Shown: positions 25,183 to 34,908 of the stretch, one piece after another | How positions within the stretch are numbered: the stretch's first letter is position 1 | Layout of the letters: every line of letters begins with the position of its first letter | Source: Natronosalvus halobius | Lineage (GTDB): Archaea; Halobacteriota; Halobacteria; Halobacteriales; Natrialbaceae | Assembly (NCBI RefSeq): GCF_024138145.1 | Contig: NZ_CP099997.1 | Coordinates: 1,116,001 to 1,180,000 of the forward strand | DNA: 64,000 nt | Reading direction: 5' to 3' | Program-made: the position numbers and the translations under genes | Notes under the pieces: generated by a model | What the model saw: the letters and a program-made list of their open reading frames with translations, nothing else | Told to the model about the DNA's origin: nothing | The model's database searches: none

Positions 25183-25559
25183 TGACGGCGAACGACTCCG
25201 AGGCGCTCGAGACGGAGACCGAAACCGAGACCGAGGATGACGAACCGGTCGAGGGAACGGCACTCGATGACGACGCCGACTTCGGCGCTGAACTCGACCT
25301 CGGCCTCGAAAAAGACGTCTCGATTACCCTCCCGGCGGACGCCACCAGCGAGGAGGCCGCGGCCATCGTCGCAGCGATCGGCGCCCACCTCCGGGACCTC
25401 GAGGCGGCGGCCGCCCAGACCGACGACGAGGAGACCTGGGACGGCAAGCGCTGGTCGTTCGCCGGCCGGATCGACGCCCAGCAGAGCCGAACCGTTCGCG
25501 TCCCGACTCGAGCGCCGACGAACCCCTGGGCTGCGGCCGGCCGCACCGGTCGATTCTGA
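25182..25559 (+). CDS. pccX: Small third carboxylase subunit PccX-like
   Basis: A 125-residue acidic protein whose ATG shares one base with the pccB stop. It opens with a Glu/Thr repeat ('ETETETETE'), followed by '[20 protein letters not shown]' and a helix ending '[13 protein letters not shown]'. It closes with '[15 protein letters not shown]', a Trp-rich end reminiscent of actinobacterial carboxylase epsilon subunits. In Haloferax mediterranei a third small subunit, PccX, is needed for full carboxylase activity. Position between pccB and pccA and the matching fold are the basis of the name; homology was not computed. Confidence 0.75.
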   Translation: MTANDSEALETETETETEDDEPVEGTALDDDADFGAELDLGLEKDVSITLPADATSEEAAAIVAAIGAHLRDLEAAAAQTDDEETWDGKRWSFAGRIDAQQSRTVRVPTRAPTNPWAAAGRTGRF

Positions 25560-25948
25560 GGCCGTTGCGGGCGTCTCGTGTCTTTCTTCGTTACGTACTC
25601 GAGATTGGGGGGGCGTAACGATTCGATCAGTCCCGTCAGGGCGAGGAGTCGTCGTCTACTGTACCGGCCGTCCGAACGTAACCCAGTATCGGTGTGCGTG
25701 AATTCTCCGTCGAACGGGCGAATCGATCGTTTGGGCGAATCGATCGTTTCCGACAGCACTCGCGTCGTTCGTCTCGCACAGACAGACGACATTTCGAGCG
25801 AAATACTCGTCCCGTGGCGAAAATTCGCACGGTGAACGCTTGGCGTCTGCCACGCCGGGGAGGGGTGTGTTAACACGAATCCGTTTCACCGCTGACTCGT
25901 TCCGTTGCGAAAAAGTAAGGTAGGCCCCTTCCGTCGATTCGAACAGGA
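25560..25948. other. Intergenic region between pccX and pccA
   Basis: No gene is supported here. It contains a perfect 17-bp tandem duplication, GGGCGAATCGATCGTTT at 25716-25732 and 25733-25749, and near its end an A-rich AAAAAGTAAGG (25911-25921) that may serve as the pccA promoter element about 30 bases before ATG 25949. Confidence 0.55.
25716..25749. repeat. Perfect 17-bp tandem duplication
   Basis: Two identical copies of GGGCGAATCGATCGTTT in the pccX-pccA intergenic space. It includes the palindrome CGATCG. No role is known. Confidence 0.85.
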
Positions 25949-27790
25949 ATGTTCAGGAAGGTTCTGGTCGCGAACCGCGGCGAGATCGCGGTACGAGTCA
26001 TGCGGGCCTGTGAGGAATTGAACGTTGGGACCGTCGCCGTCTACTCCGACGCCGACAAACACGGTGGTCACGTCCGCTACGCCGACGAAGCCTACAACGT
26101 CGGCCCCGCTCGCGCGGCCGACTCCTACCTCGATCACGAGGCAGTCATCGAGGCCGCGAAAAAGGCCGATGCCGACGCAATCCACCCCGGCTACGGCTTC
26201 CTCGCCGAAAACGCCGAGTTCGCCGCCAAAGTCGAGGAAGTAGAGGGAATCACCTGGATCGGCCCCTCGAGCTCGGCCATGGAGAGCCTCGGCGAGAAGA
26301 CCAAGGCCCGAACGATCATGCACGAGGCCGACGTGCCCATCGTGCCCGGCACCACCGACCCCGTTACCGACCCTGACGAGGTCCGCGCCTTCGGCGACGA
26401 ACACGGCTACCCGATCGCGATCAAGGCCGAAGGTGGTGGCGGCGGCCGCGGCATGAAGGTCGTCGAGGACGAGAGCGAGGTCGACGACCAACTCGAGAGC
26501 GCCCAGCGTGAGGGCGAAGCCTACTTCGGCAACGACTCGGTCTACCTCGAGCGCTACCTCGAAAAGCCCCGCCACATCGAGGTCCAGATCATCGCCGACG
26601 AGCACGGCAACGTGCGTCACCTGGGCGAGCGCGACTGTTCACTCCAGCGCCGTCACCAGAAGGTCATCGAAGAAGGCCCATCGCCCGCGCTGTCGGACGA
26701 ACTGCGCGAACAGATCGGCGAGGCCGCTCGTCGCGGGGTCGCCGCCGCCGACTACACGAACGCCGGTACCGTCGAATTCCTCGTCGAGGAACAACTCGGG
26801 CGCGAGAGCGTCCTGGGGGCCGACGCGAACTTCTACTTCCTCGAGGTCAACACCCGCATCCAGGTCGAACACTGTGTGACCGAGGAGATCACCGGCCTCG
26901 ACATCGTCAAGCGCCAGATCCGGGTCGCCGCAGGCGAGGAACTCGACTTCGAGCAGGACGATGTCGAGATCGACGGCCACGCGATGGAGTTCCGTATCAA
27001 CGCCGAGAACGCAGCGAAGGACTTCCAACCGGCTTCTGGGGGGACGCTGACGACCTACAACCCACCAGGAGGAATCGGCGTCCGCCTGGACGACGCCCTC
27101 AGCCAGGGTGACGAACTCGTCACCGACTACGACTCGATGATCGCCAAACTCATCGTCTGGGGCGAAGACCGCGAGGAGTGTATCGAACGCTCGCTTCGCG
27201 CCCTGCGAGAATACGAGATCGAGGGCATCACGACCATCGTCCCGTTCCACCGCCTGATGCTGACCGACGAGATGTTCGTCGAGGGCCGACACACCACGAA
27301 GTACCTGGACAACGAACTCGAGCCGTCCAGGATCGAACAGGCCCAGGAACAGTGGGGGAGTGAAGAGTCCACTGGCACTGGCGCCAGCGCGGACGAGACG
27401 GTCGTCGAACGCGAGTTTACCGTCGAGGTGAACGGGAAACGCTTCGATGTCAACCTCGAGGATCGCAGCGGCGAAATTCCGCAGGCGGCCAGCAACGGGG
27501 GGTCGAGCACCGCCGGCGGACCGCCACAATCAGCCAGCAGTGACGACTCCAGCAGCGACGTCGAGATTCAGGGCGACGGCGAACGCGTCGACGCCGAGAT
27601 GCAGGGAACCATCCTCGCCGTCGAGGTCGCGGAGGGCGACGAGGTCGCCGCTGGTGACGTCGTCGTCGTCCTGGAAGCGATGAAGATGGAAAACGACATC
27701 GTCGCCTCGACGGGCGGAACCGTCTCGCAGGTAGCCGTCGAGGAAGGTCAGAGCGTCGACATGGGCGATACGCTGGTCGTCCTCGAGTAA
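25949..27790 (+). CDS. pccA: Biotin carboxylase / biotin carrier subunit PccA
   Basis: A 613-residue subunit that charges its own biotin with bicarbonate and ATP. The biotin carboxylase part (residues 1-450) has '[20 protein letters not shown]', the ATP-grasp Gly loop '[14 protein letters not shown]', '[17 protein letters not shown]', '[17 protein letters not shown]' and '[16 protein letters not shown]'. A Gly/Ser-rich linker leads to a biotinyl domain with the acceptor Lys579 in 'LEAMKMEND'. The biotin domain is fused, as in many archaeal acyl-CoA carboxylases. No biotin ligase gene is in the window. A long GGAAAC repeat begins 33 bases after the stop. Confidence 0.94.
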   Translation: MFRKVLVANRGEIAVRVMRACEELNVGTVAVYSDADKHGGHVRYADEAYNVGPARAADSYLDHEAVIEAAKKADADAIHPGYGFLAENAEFAAKVEEVEGITWIGPSSSAMESLGEKTKARTIMHEADVPIVPGTTDPVTDPDEVRAFGDEHGYPIAIKAEGGGGGRGMKVVEDESEVDDQLESAQREGEAYFGNDSVYLERYLEKPRHIEVQIIADEHGNVRHLGERDCSLQRRHQKVIEEGPSPALSDELREQIGEAARRGVAAADYTNAGTVEFLVEEQLGRESVLGADANFYFLEVNTRIQVEHCVTEEITGLDIVKRQIRVAAGEELDFEQDDVEIDGHAMEFRINAENAAKDFQPASGGTLTTYNPPGGIGVRLDDALSQGDELVTDYDSMIAKLIVWGEDREECIERSLRALREYEIEGITTIVPFHRLMLTDEMFVEGRHTTKYLDNELEPSRIEQAQEQWGSEESTGTGASADETVVEREFTVEVNGKRFDVNLEDRSGEIPQAASNGGSSTAGGPPQSASSDDSSSDVEIQGDGERVDAEMQGTILAVEVAEGDEVAAGDVVVVLEAMKMENDIVASTGGTVSQVAVEEGQSVDMGDTLVVLE

Positions 27791-27822
27791 TTGGGAACGG
27801 TACTGACGTCGACATCGGCACC

Positions 27823-27942
27823 GGAAACGGAAACGGAAACGGAAACGGAAACGGAAACGGAAACGGAAACGGAAACGGAAACGGAAACGGAAACGGAAAC
27901 GGAAACGGAAACGGAAACGGAAACGGAAACGGAAACGGAAAC
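27823..27942. repeat. Twenty perfect GGAAAC hexamers
   Basis: A 120-bp microsatellite of 20 uninterrupted GGAAAC units, beginning 33 bases after the pccA stop. All six frames stay open through it (Glu-Thr, Gly-Asn, Lys-Arg and the complements), so ORF prediction here is unreliable; no gene is supported. The same hexamer encodes the Gly-Asn linkers of the binding proteins LivJ and DppA. Confidence 0.97.
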
Positions 27943-28010
27943 CGACATCGGCATCGATATCGGCACCGACACCGACACCGCTATCGCCACCGACATCGGA
28001 ACCAACTAAC

Positions 28011-28056
28011 TCGCACATCTCATCCACCCAGTGTCGCACATCTCATCCACCCAGTG
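28011..28056. repeat. Perfect 23-bp tandem duplication
   Basis: TCGCACATCTCATCCACCCA plus GTG at 28011-28033 is repeated identically at 28034-28056. It lies in the 406-base space between pccA and the next gene; apart from this and the hexamer array I see no feature there. Confidence 0.85.
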
Positions 28057-28196
28057 GCACACAAAACCAGCACGTACCGATCGGTCATCGTAGGCTCCGA
28101 CCTGGTCGAACCCGGTTGGACGACCTCGTATACCTCGGAAAACAGTCGTGGGATTTCCCGTCGAAAACCTCTCCAGGACGGAGTAGGGGAATAGGG

Positions 28197-28709
28197 CTAT
28201 TGTTTGAGCGAATCCGGGAGCAGCGGTTCGTACTCGTCGTGACGAATCGTACCGAGTACGTCACCGTTGAGTAGTTTGAAATGAGAATATAGCGCTTGTT
28301 CGTCGAGAATCGCCGGCATGACCGGCTGGAAGAAGCGTTCTTCGTACGACCCGGCGACGAGAATCGCGATTTTCGCGTCGGGGTCGAGAAGTTCCGTCAC
28401 CAGGAACGTGACGTTGTTCACCTCGTTCTGGTAGGCCTCGTACGTGGTGAAGGTTCCGCGCTCGAACGCGTCAGTGAACGCGTCGGCGTGGTTGTTCGGA
28501 ACGACGTAGATGAACCCGAACCGATCGTCGTCGCCCGAATCGCGCGAAATCACCGAGGTATGCACTGTCGGAATCGCGACGGCGTCCCATCCATCGTCGC
28601 GGCGTCCCTTGGCCATCGCTTGCATGTCCTCGTTCGTCTGCTTCCAGGCCTGTTTGGTCGCACCTGAGGTCCGACGCATGCCTAAGCTGTCATCCTCGGC
28701 CTTAGTCAT
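28197..28709 (-). CDS. Uncharacterised cytoplasmic protein
   Basis: A 170-residue soluble protein I do not recognise. Visible features are an N-terminal helical, Lys/Gln-rich segment ('SGATKQAWKQTNEDMQAMAK'), a mixed alpha/beta middle ('WDAVAIPTVHTSVISRD' and 'FGFIYVVPNNHADAFTDAF') and a C-terminal part with 'AILVAGSYEERFFQPVMPAI'. No signal, membrane segment or metal motif is seen. Normal codon use suggests a real gene. It stands alone, facing away from its neighbours. Confidence 0.6.
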   Translation of the reverse strand: MTKAEDDSLGMRRTSGATKQAWKQTNEDMQAMAKGRRDDGWDAVAIPTVHTSVISRDSGDDDRFGFIYVVPNNHADAFTDAFERGTFTTYEAYQNEVNNVTFLVTELLDPDAKIAILVAGSYEERFFQPVMPAILDEQALYSHFKLLNGDVLGTIRHDEYEPLLPDSLKQ

Positions 28710-28832
28710 AGTCCATTTCAGAGGACGAGCCTGTTAATGGTTTCGAGTGTCGAGTGGGGTTCGGGACCGAACCGACGAGCCTCGCCCCCTCTGGAAGGGC
28801 AGAATCAGTACCGAACGCGTCTCTCGGTCCGT

Positions 28833-29279
28833 TCAGGCAACGCCGAACCACGTTTCCATCAGGTACGAGACGGCGAGAACGCAGAGGCTACTCACAAACA
28901 GCTTCAGCGGTGAAGACAGTCGTGCGTCCGGTGGCGGCAGTCGAACCCATCGCAGCGGTGGGACGGCACGGACGAACGCCTGGAAAGGTGTCCGATGAGT
29001 TCTCCTCTCGACGGCCATCTGGAGGTCCGAGTGCTCCGTCGACTCGTCGGCAGTAGTCGTCGGTGACGACGGCCACAACCGAACGACCGAGTAAGCCATG
29101 AGGACGAACCCCAGCAAAAACAGGACGAACTTCCCTCGGACGAACCCGCCACCGGTTCCAATACCGATAGCGAGGGCGACGACCGTAGCGACCGCCGCAA
29201 CCACGAGTACGTACGTGAGCGTATCGATGACCACTAGACCAGCGAGGCGCGCTCGTGTACCGAGAGTCTCGCTAGCCAC
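28833..29279 (-). CDS. Uncharacterised small membrane protein
   Basis: A 148-residue protein with GTG start at 29279. Three predicted helices: residues 12-40 ('LVVIDTLTYVLVVAAVATVV'), 52-66, and a last one near 128-143. A basic/polar loop of about 50 residues lies between helices two and three, with 'PPLRWVRLPPPDARLSSPLK'. No enzyme motif is visible. It follows dppF at a distance of 6 bases, so it may be cotranscribed with the peptide transporter; function unknown. Confidence 0.62.
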   Translation of the reverse strand: MASETLGTRARLAGLVVIDTLTYVLVVAAVATVVALAIGIGTGGGFVRGKFVLFLLGFVLMAYSVVRLWPSSPTTTADESTEHSDLQMAVERRTHRTPFQAFVRAVPPLRWVRLPPPDARLSSPLKLFVSSLCVLAVSYLMETWFGVA

Positions 29280-29285
29280 GTCCGG

Positions 29286-30617
29286 TCACCGGTGACGCTC
29301 GTCCAGGACCGGGCCTGGCTCCTCGTATGCATCGTCGTGACGGTGACAGAAGCTCTTTCGCCCGGACTCACTGACGGTGTAGTATTGGGGCATGTCCTGG
29401 TCACAGACGCTGCCGAACGATTCGTTCATGATCTCGAGTGCGCTTTCCTCGTCGTTGTCGCGGACGTAGTTCGCGACGTTCGACAGGATTCGTTCGACGT
29501 CTTCGGGAACTGAAATGTCGCTAAACAATTCGTCGTAGATTTCGTCGACAGTTCCGAGGCGGGGATCCTTACCGAGCAACTCGCGGACCCGGTCACTCAT
29601 TTTTCGCTCCGTCCGTTTTCGTTCTCGGAGAATCTCTCTGAGCGTCCCCAGCTGTGTCCAGAGTTCGTCGCCGAGATGGTCGAACTCCGGTGGTCGAATC
29701 CGTGCTGGACACCGCGTGCTAAACGGACATCCATCCGGTGGGTGGCGGGGGTTTGGCGGCGTGCCGTGGAGCGTGATTCGATCTTTCTTCGCGGTCGGGT
29801 CCGGTTTGGGGATCGCAGACAGGAGCGCGTGCGTGTAGGGATTCGACGGATCAGTAAACAGCTCCTCGGTTGGCCCAATCTCCATGATGTTTCCGAGATA
29901 CATGACCGCAACCCGGTCACAGATGTGCCTGACCACGGAGAGGTCGTGGGCGATAAACAGGTACGTCAGCCCGAACTCGTCTTGCAGGTCCTCGAGGAGA
30001 TTGATGACCTCCGCCTGGACCGAAACGTCGAGGGCCGAAACTGGCTCGTCGAGAACGATGAACTCCGGCTCGAGTGTCAGCGTTCGGGCGATCCCAATCC
30101 GCTGTCGCTGTCCGCCGGAGAACTGGTGTGGATACCGAAAGTAGTGCTCACGCTGGAGCCCAACCTTCTCGAGGAGTTTGCGAACGCGTTGTCGCCGGTC
30201 CCGCGGCGTCTTCCAGTCGAATACGTCGAGTGGCTCGCGTACGATTTCGCCGACGGTCATTCGATCGTTGAGACTCGAATCCGGATCCTGGAAGACGATC
30301 TGCGCGTCTCGACGCCAGGCTTTGAGGTCGGCACCGCTCAGCGTCGTAATGTCAGTTCCCTCGAATCGAATTTCGCCGCCTGTCGCTTTCTCGAGTTGGA
30401 TGAGCGTTCGTCCGAGCGTCGTCTTCCCACACCCGGATTCGCCGACGAGACCGAGCGTCTCACCGCGTCTGATGTCGAACGAGACACCGTCGACAGCCTT
30501 GACCGGGTTGCTGCCGAAGAGACCGCCAGTATCGTAGTACGTTCGAAGGTTGTCGACCTCGACCATTACGTCCTCTTTCTGGTCCGCTCGTTCGGTTTGC
30601 ATCGCTTTCTGACTCAT
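29286..30617 (-). CDS. dppF: Oligopeptide ABC transporter ATPase DppF with an inserted C-terminal domain
   Basis: A 443-residue ATPase of a peptide/nickel-type importer. Walker A is '[18 protein letters not shown]', the signature '[15 protein letters not shown]' and Walker B '[14 protein letters not shown]'. The oligopeptide C-terminal domain begins normally ('[12 protein letters not shown]') but about 90 extra helical residues (including '[17 protein letters not shown]') separate it from the last Cys-bearing 'SFCHRH'. The C-terminal domain is usually only about 60 residues. Overlaps dppD by 4 bases and ends the operon dppA-B-C-D-F read on the minus strand. Confidence 0.9.
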   Translation of the reverse strand: MSQKAMQTERADQKEDVMVEVDNLRTYYDTGGLFGSNPVKAVDGVSFDIRRGETLGLVGESGCGKTTLGRTLIQLEKATGGEIRFEGTDITTLSGADLKAWRRDAQIVFQDPDSSLNDRMTVGEIVREPLDVFDWKTPRDRRQRVRKLLEKVGLQREHYFRYPHQFSGGQRQRIGIARTLTLEPEFIVLDEPVSALDVSVQAEVINLLEDLQDEFGLTYLFIAHDLSVVRHICDRVAVMYLGNIMEIGPTEELFTDPSNPYTHALLSAIPKPDPTAKKDRITLHGTPPNPRHPPDGCPFSTRCPARIRPPEFDHLGDELWTQLGTLREILRERKRTERKMSDRVRELLGKDPRLGTVDEIYDELFSDISVPEDVERILSNVANYVRDNDEESALEIMNESFGSVCDQDMPQYYTVSESGRKSFCHRHDDAYEEPGPVLDERHR

Positions 30618-31990
30618 TGGCTATCACCTGTCTCCGTCACTCGCTCGTCGCCTGCAGTATGCCACTCGAGGCGTTGCATCTCGGACTTGCCCTCCGGATA
30701 CAGCAGACACGCCGCAGTGTGGTCCTCGGATTCCTCGTCGACTGGAACCTGTATTGGATGTACCTCCTCACAGGCCTCGAACGCCTCCGGACATCGGGGA
30801 GCGAATCGGCAGTACGTTGCTGGCTCGTTTGGCGTCGGCACGTTGCCTTCGATCGTTTCGAGCCGATCACCGGTCTGATTTCCGGGAATCGACCTGAGCA
30901 ATCCCTGTGTATATGGGTGCTTTGGATCGCCAAACAGGGTTTCGACATCGGCGGTTTCGATGATCTCTCCGGCGTACATCACGTTCACGCGATCGGTGAC
31001 GTCTGCAATCACGCCCATGTCGTGTGTGATGAACATGATTGCCAGATCCCGTTCGGTCTGGAGATCCTCGAGGAGTTCGAGGATCTGGGCCTGAATTGTC
31101 ACGTCGAGAGCGGTCGTCGGCTCGTCACAGATCAGCACTTCCGGATCGCACGCCAGTGCCATCGCAATGACCGCTCGTTGTCGCATCCCGCCGGAGAACT
31201 GGTGTGGGTACTCCTCGACGCGACGCCGTGCGTCCGGAATACCGACGTCTTCCAGCAGAGAAATTGCCTCCTGGGTGGCCTCGCGCCCGCTCATCCCCTG
31301 GTGCAGTTTCAGCGCCTCCTTTATCTGGTTCCCGACGGTGTAAACCGGGTTGAGGCTCGTCAACGGGTCCTGGAACACCATTGCGATTTTGCCACCTCGC
31401 ATGGCACGCTGTGCTTCGTCCCCGAGTCGAGTGATCTCGATGAAGCCGGACGTGATCTGCTCTGGAACGCTCGCGTCGCCCTCAGTGACGAACACGAAGT
31501 CGGTTTCCTCGACGGCACCGTCCTCGGCGAGACCGAGTTCTTCACCGTACCCGGCTGCGAGGAAATCAGCGAGGGTTGCCTCCGAGGCCGACGTGTACCC
31601 GAGTGTCTCCGGCGTGACGTCGGGGAGTCGCTCGAACAGCGTCTCCGGATCGTACCGTGACTCGAGGCTCGCCACGTCGACGGTGTTGTCGTCGAACCGT
31701 TTGGCAAACTCTCGGACCGTTTCGAGATGGGTAAAGCGAATGCTACTGGCCGGATCGATTCGGCCTGGGTTATCTACCAGACCCATGAGCGACCGGGCGG
31801 TGACGCTCTTTCCAGAGCCACTCTCACCGACGATACCCACCGTCTCGCCGGGAACGATATCGAACGAGACGCCGTCGACGGCTCGAATTACTTCCTTGTC
31901 CGTGTGGAACACGGTTCGGAGATTTCGAACCGAGACGATCGGTTCTGGACGGGTCGAAACTGGATCAGCTACTGATTGCATGGACATCAT
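30614..31990 (-). CDS. dppD: Oligopeptide ABC transporter ATPase DppD with a large insertion
   Basis: A 458-residue ATPase, about 120 residues longer than usual. Walker A (GESGSGKS, residues 55-62) and the Q-loop '[13 protein letters not shown]' (Gln207) are about 145 residues apart instead of about 50. The extra part (about 75-185) is acidic and helical and has no known motif. The signature '[15 protein letters not shown]', Walker B '[14 protein letters not shown]' and the C-terminal '[19 protein letters not shown]' are normal. Both ATPase genes overlap each other by 4 bases. It works with DppF to power uptake. Confidence 0.9.
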   Translation of the reverse strand: MMSMQSVADPVSTRPEPIVSVRNLRTVFHTDKEVIRAVDGVSFDIVPGETVGIVGESGSGKSVTARSLMGLVDNPGRIDPASSIRFTHLETVREFAKRFDDNTVDVASLESRYDPETLFERLPDVTPETLGYTSASEATLADFLAAGYGEELGLAEDGAVEETDFVFVTEGDASVPEQITSGFIEITRLGDEAQRAMRGGKIAMVFQDPLTSLNPVYTVGNQIKEALKLHQGMSGREATQEAISLLEDVGIPDARRRVEEYPHQFSGGMRQRAVIAMALACDPEVLICDEPTTALDVTIQAQILELLEDLQTERDLAIMFITHDMGVIADVTDRVNVMYAGEIIETADVETLFGDPKHPYTQGLLRSIPGNQTGDRLETIEGNVPTPNEPATYCRFAPRCPEAFEACEEVHPIQVPVDEESEDHTAACLLYPEGKSEMQRLEWHTAGDERVTETGDSQ

Positions 31991-33705
31991 CCACCACCTC
32001 CAGTGGCTGCCGCACCGGCTTCACCGCTCTCTACGTCACTCTCCGGGTCCATCGCGTCGCGGATTCCGTCGCCCAGCGCGTTGAAGCCCGTCACGACGAG
32101 GACGATCAGTAGGCCGGGAAGCGTCGAGATGTGCCACGAGGCCGTCGAGACGTACGAACGACCGTCGTTGACGATGCGCCCCCACTCGGGAGTCGGAGGA
32201 TTGATCCCTAATCCGAGGAACGACAGCGCTGCCGTCGCGATGATTGCCGCCCCGAGAAGCAACGACGCGTAAATCATGATGTACGCCGCGACGTACGGGG
32301 CCATGTGCTTTCTCATGGTCATCACGGGGGTCTGTCCGTAGCTTTTCGCGGCATCGACCCACTCCTGTTCGGCAACCTGGAGCGAGGGCCCACGTATAGA
32401 CCGCCATAGGCCCGGCCAATAGACGAGCGCCAGAATCAGTGCGATGAGTATACCACCGTCGTAGATCGTTGCGAGCGGGTGGTTCGCTTGCTGGAAAATT
32501 ACTGAAACCAGCAAGAGGAGTAAGAATCCCGGGATCGTCATGATCGTATCACTGGCCAGGACCGTCAACAGATCAGCGACGCCCTTGTAGTAGGCCGTAA
32601 CGAGCGACAGCGACAGCGCGATCAGCGTGCCGAGACCGATTGCGATGATACCGATCACCAGTGACGTTCGAGCACCGAAGACGAGGAACGTAAACAGGTC
32701 CTTCCCGCTCTGTGTCGTCCCCATCGGGGCCCAGCGATCGTACTGGTCGTAGCTCATCGGACCGACGTTATTCGATCCGCCGGTCGATTTCGTCTGCAAG
32801 TTCGCCGTCCCGTGACTGACCGTCTCGACGCTCTCTCCGTCGAGATATTCGAACTCGTGATCGTACGGGTTGTAGTGATTGTGGTCGATCGAGACGGGAG
32901 CGAGGGCCGGTGCCCAGGCCGCCATGACCACGAAAGTAAAGACGACAATCAGCCCAAAGATTCCCCAGTAATGGGTCCGAAATCGGTTGATGCTGTCGTC
33001 TCGCGGCGTCCAGTTGGCTTCACGGTAGTGGGTCCGGAAGGTTGTATACCCCTTCCAGATCCACACGAGAAGAGTGAACGCGTATGCGTAGACGACGAAC
33101 ACGCGAATCGCCCAGGCCTGTCCGGACGAGAGGCCGAGGAAGGTCCCTTCCCACCCACCATCGGGAGTTCTGTGCCCGGCGTTCGGAATCGTCTCGGTGC
33201 TGGTTATCGAGGGAAGGGTCGAGACCCACTCGGTCAGCGACGTCAACCAGCCGATGGCGACCTCGAGACCGGCTCCGAGGGGGGTAAAGACAACGAGTAC
33301 GACGCCGATAGCCAGCCCTGCGGCGACGAGGGCCCGTTCGATAACGTCGTCGGCACCGGTTCCCCGGGAGAGGCCGAACGTTTTTACGAGCGAGACGGGA
33401 ACGAAGAGCAATTTGACGAAGACCGCTGCGACGGCGATCAACAGGAGTGCCGTCAAGATAGTGCCGACGGTTCCTGCTATCGGTCCGAGTGTCCCATCGA
33501 CGTTCCTTCCAACCCAGGCCGGGATCGAAGCAGCGCCCTCGAGACCGAATCGAATTCCGCTACCGGCTTTGAGCAAGCCGCTCGCGATACGCCCGGTCTC
33601 CAGTGCGAGCAACACGAGCAACCCTGCCACCCAGACAAGGGCTGGTTGTGGGTTCGTAGCGATGCGTTCGCGAAACGTGGTGTCGTCGTATTCGTCGTAG
33701 CTCAT
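31987..33705 (-). CDS. dppC: Oligopeptide ABC transporter permease DppC with long N-terminal extension
   Basis: A 572-residue permease, nearly twice the usual 290-310. The C-terminal 270 residues form the DppC domain ('ARTSLVIGIIAIGLGTLIAL', then 'SYGQTPVMTMRKHMAPYVAA' as coupling region and 'GINPPTPEWGRIVNDGRSYV'). The N-terminal 300 residues carry at least four extra hydrophobic segments and an extracytoplasmic stretch ('EFEYLDGESVETVSHGTANL'). The overlap with both neighbours is 4 bases. The extension could be an additional membrane subdomain or a substrate-access part (unknown). Confidence 0.88.
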   Translation of the reverse strand: MSYDEYDDTTFRERIATNPQPALVWVAGLLVLLALETGRIASGLLKAGSGIRFGLEGAASIPAWVGRNVDGTLGPIAGTVGTILTALLLIAVAAVFVKLLFVPVSLVKTFGLSRGTGADDVIERALVAAGLAIGVVLVVFTPLGAGLEVAIGWLTSLTEWVSTLPSITSTETIPNAGHRTPDGGWEGTFLGLSSGQAWAIRVFVVYAYAFTLLVWIWKGYTTFRTHYREANWTPRDDSINRFRTHYWGIFGLIVVFTFVVMAAWAPALAPVSIDHNHYNPYDHEFEYLDGESVETVSHGTANLQTKSTGGSNNVGPMSYDQYDRWAPMGTTQSGKDLFTFLVFGARTSLVIGIIAIGLGTLIALSLSLVTAYYKGVADLLTVLASDTIMTIPGFLLLLLVSVIFQQANHPLATIYDGGILIALILALVYWPGLWRSIRGPSLQVAEQEWVDAAKSYGQTPVMTMRKHMAPYVAAYIMIYASLLLGAAIIATAALSFLGLGINPPTPEWGRIVNDGRSYVSTASWHISTLPGLLIVLVVTGFNALGDGIRDAMDPESDVESGEAGAAATGGGG

Positions 33706-34739
33706 GTTTCATACCCCACACGTGGGTCGAGAACAGTGTACAGCAGGTCCTGGATGATGTTCAGCGAGATGGTGATTAGCGCGAAGATAAAGATCAGTGA
33801 CCCAGCCAGTGGGAGGTCCCCCTGATAGGCAGCCAGGAAGAACAACCGTCCCAGCCCGTTGATACCGAAGATGACTTCGACGATGACCGAGCCACCGATC
33901 AGGAGGAGCGCCTCGTTCGTGATCACTGGAAGAAGGGGAATCAACGCGTTTCGGAAGACGTGCTTCCAGATGATGACGCGATTGGAGAGTCCCTTTGCCT
34001 TCGCCGTTTCGACGTAGTTCGAGTTGATCGTCTCGAGCATCGCTGTTCGGCCGATTCGAAGCTCCGTCGCCATCGAGGCGGAGCCGAGGACGATCGCTGG
34101 TGGGAGGATCACTTTAATCGCGACCGCGAGCATCCCCCCGTCGAAATAGAATCCGTTCTCAAATCCGACGAAGTTGAGAGGTGGCGTGCCGATGAGACTC
34201 CTGACGTCGGGCCCGATGGTGTACCAATCGAATCCGAGTAAGCCACCACCTTGGGTTCGGCGAAGGATCGCCAGAACCATAATAGACAGCCAGAAGTTCG
34301 GCATCGCCAACCAGACGATACCGGAGAAAGACGCGACGTAGTCGGCCCAGCTATTCTGGTTCAATCCCGCGTAGAATCCGAGCGGGATACCGATAAATAG
34401 CGGGAGCAACACGGCCCAGAACCCGAGCCAGATCGTTCGTGGGGCGTACGTCCCGATGAGGGCGTTCACCGATCGACCGGGGTGGATGACCCACGATTGA
34501 CCCAGGTCGAACGTCGCGAGGGACACAATGAAGTCGACGTACTGTTGCCAGAGCGGATCGTTCAAACCGAGTTGATCCCGAATCCGTTCCGCTTGCGCGC
34601 CACTCGCTTCCGGTCCGAGCATCGATGCAACCGGGTCGAGCGGTCCCATTCGGATAATGACGAAGATGAGCGTCATTACGAGGAAGAGGACCGGAATCAT
34701 GAGGACGACCCGCTGGAAGAAATACTTCCATCGGCTCAT
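33702..34739 (-). CDS. dppB: Oligopeptide ABC transporter permease DppB
   Basis: A 345-residue permease of the peptide importer with the standard DppB layout: an N-terminal helix ('RVVLMIPVLFLVMTLIFVII'), an extracytoplasmic region 'PLDPVASMLGPEA', then five helices including the coupling segment 'ETAKAKGLSNRVIIWKHVFR' and the closing 'LNIIQDLLYTVLDPRVGY'. The length is normal. It is the first permease gene after dppA, which lies 169 bases upstream with no gene between. Confidence 0.93.
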   Translation of the reverse strand: MSRWKYFFQRVVLMIPVLFLVMTLIFVIIRMGPLDPVASMLGPEASGAQAERIRDQLGLNDPLWQQYVDFIVSLATFDLGQSWVIHPGRSVNALIGTYAPRTIWLGFWAVLLPLFIGIPLGFYAGLNQNSWADYVASFSGIVWLAMPNFWLSIMVLAILRRTQGGGLLGFDWYTIGPDVRSLIGTPPLNFVGFENGFYFDGGMLAVAIKVILPPAIVLGSASMATELRIGRTAMLETINSNYVETAKAKGLSNRVIIWKHVFRNALIPLLPVITNEALLLIGGSVIVEVIFGINGLGRLFFLAAYQGDLPLAGSLIFIFALITISLNIIQDLLYTVLDPRVGYET

Positions 34740-34908
34740 TGAACCTCACCCGTCGTCTGATTATAGACCATATGTCGAATCTTGGAGTGGATAGGTGGTC
34801 TACTGTTATATGTATGCTGATTTCGTCGAGTCATTTGACTGTAGCGTGGAACGTTTGTTGGCACTAGAGAACCCGTGCTACCAAAAATCGAGTAACCGAG
34901 GACAGGGA

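Noticed and set aside
27530-28039. Long open frames with Phe-Arg, Val-Ser or Glu-Thr repeats on both strands
   Set aside because: They are produced by the GGAAAC array, which has no stop in any frame, and their flanks have no coding character.
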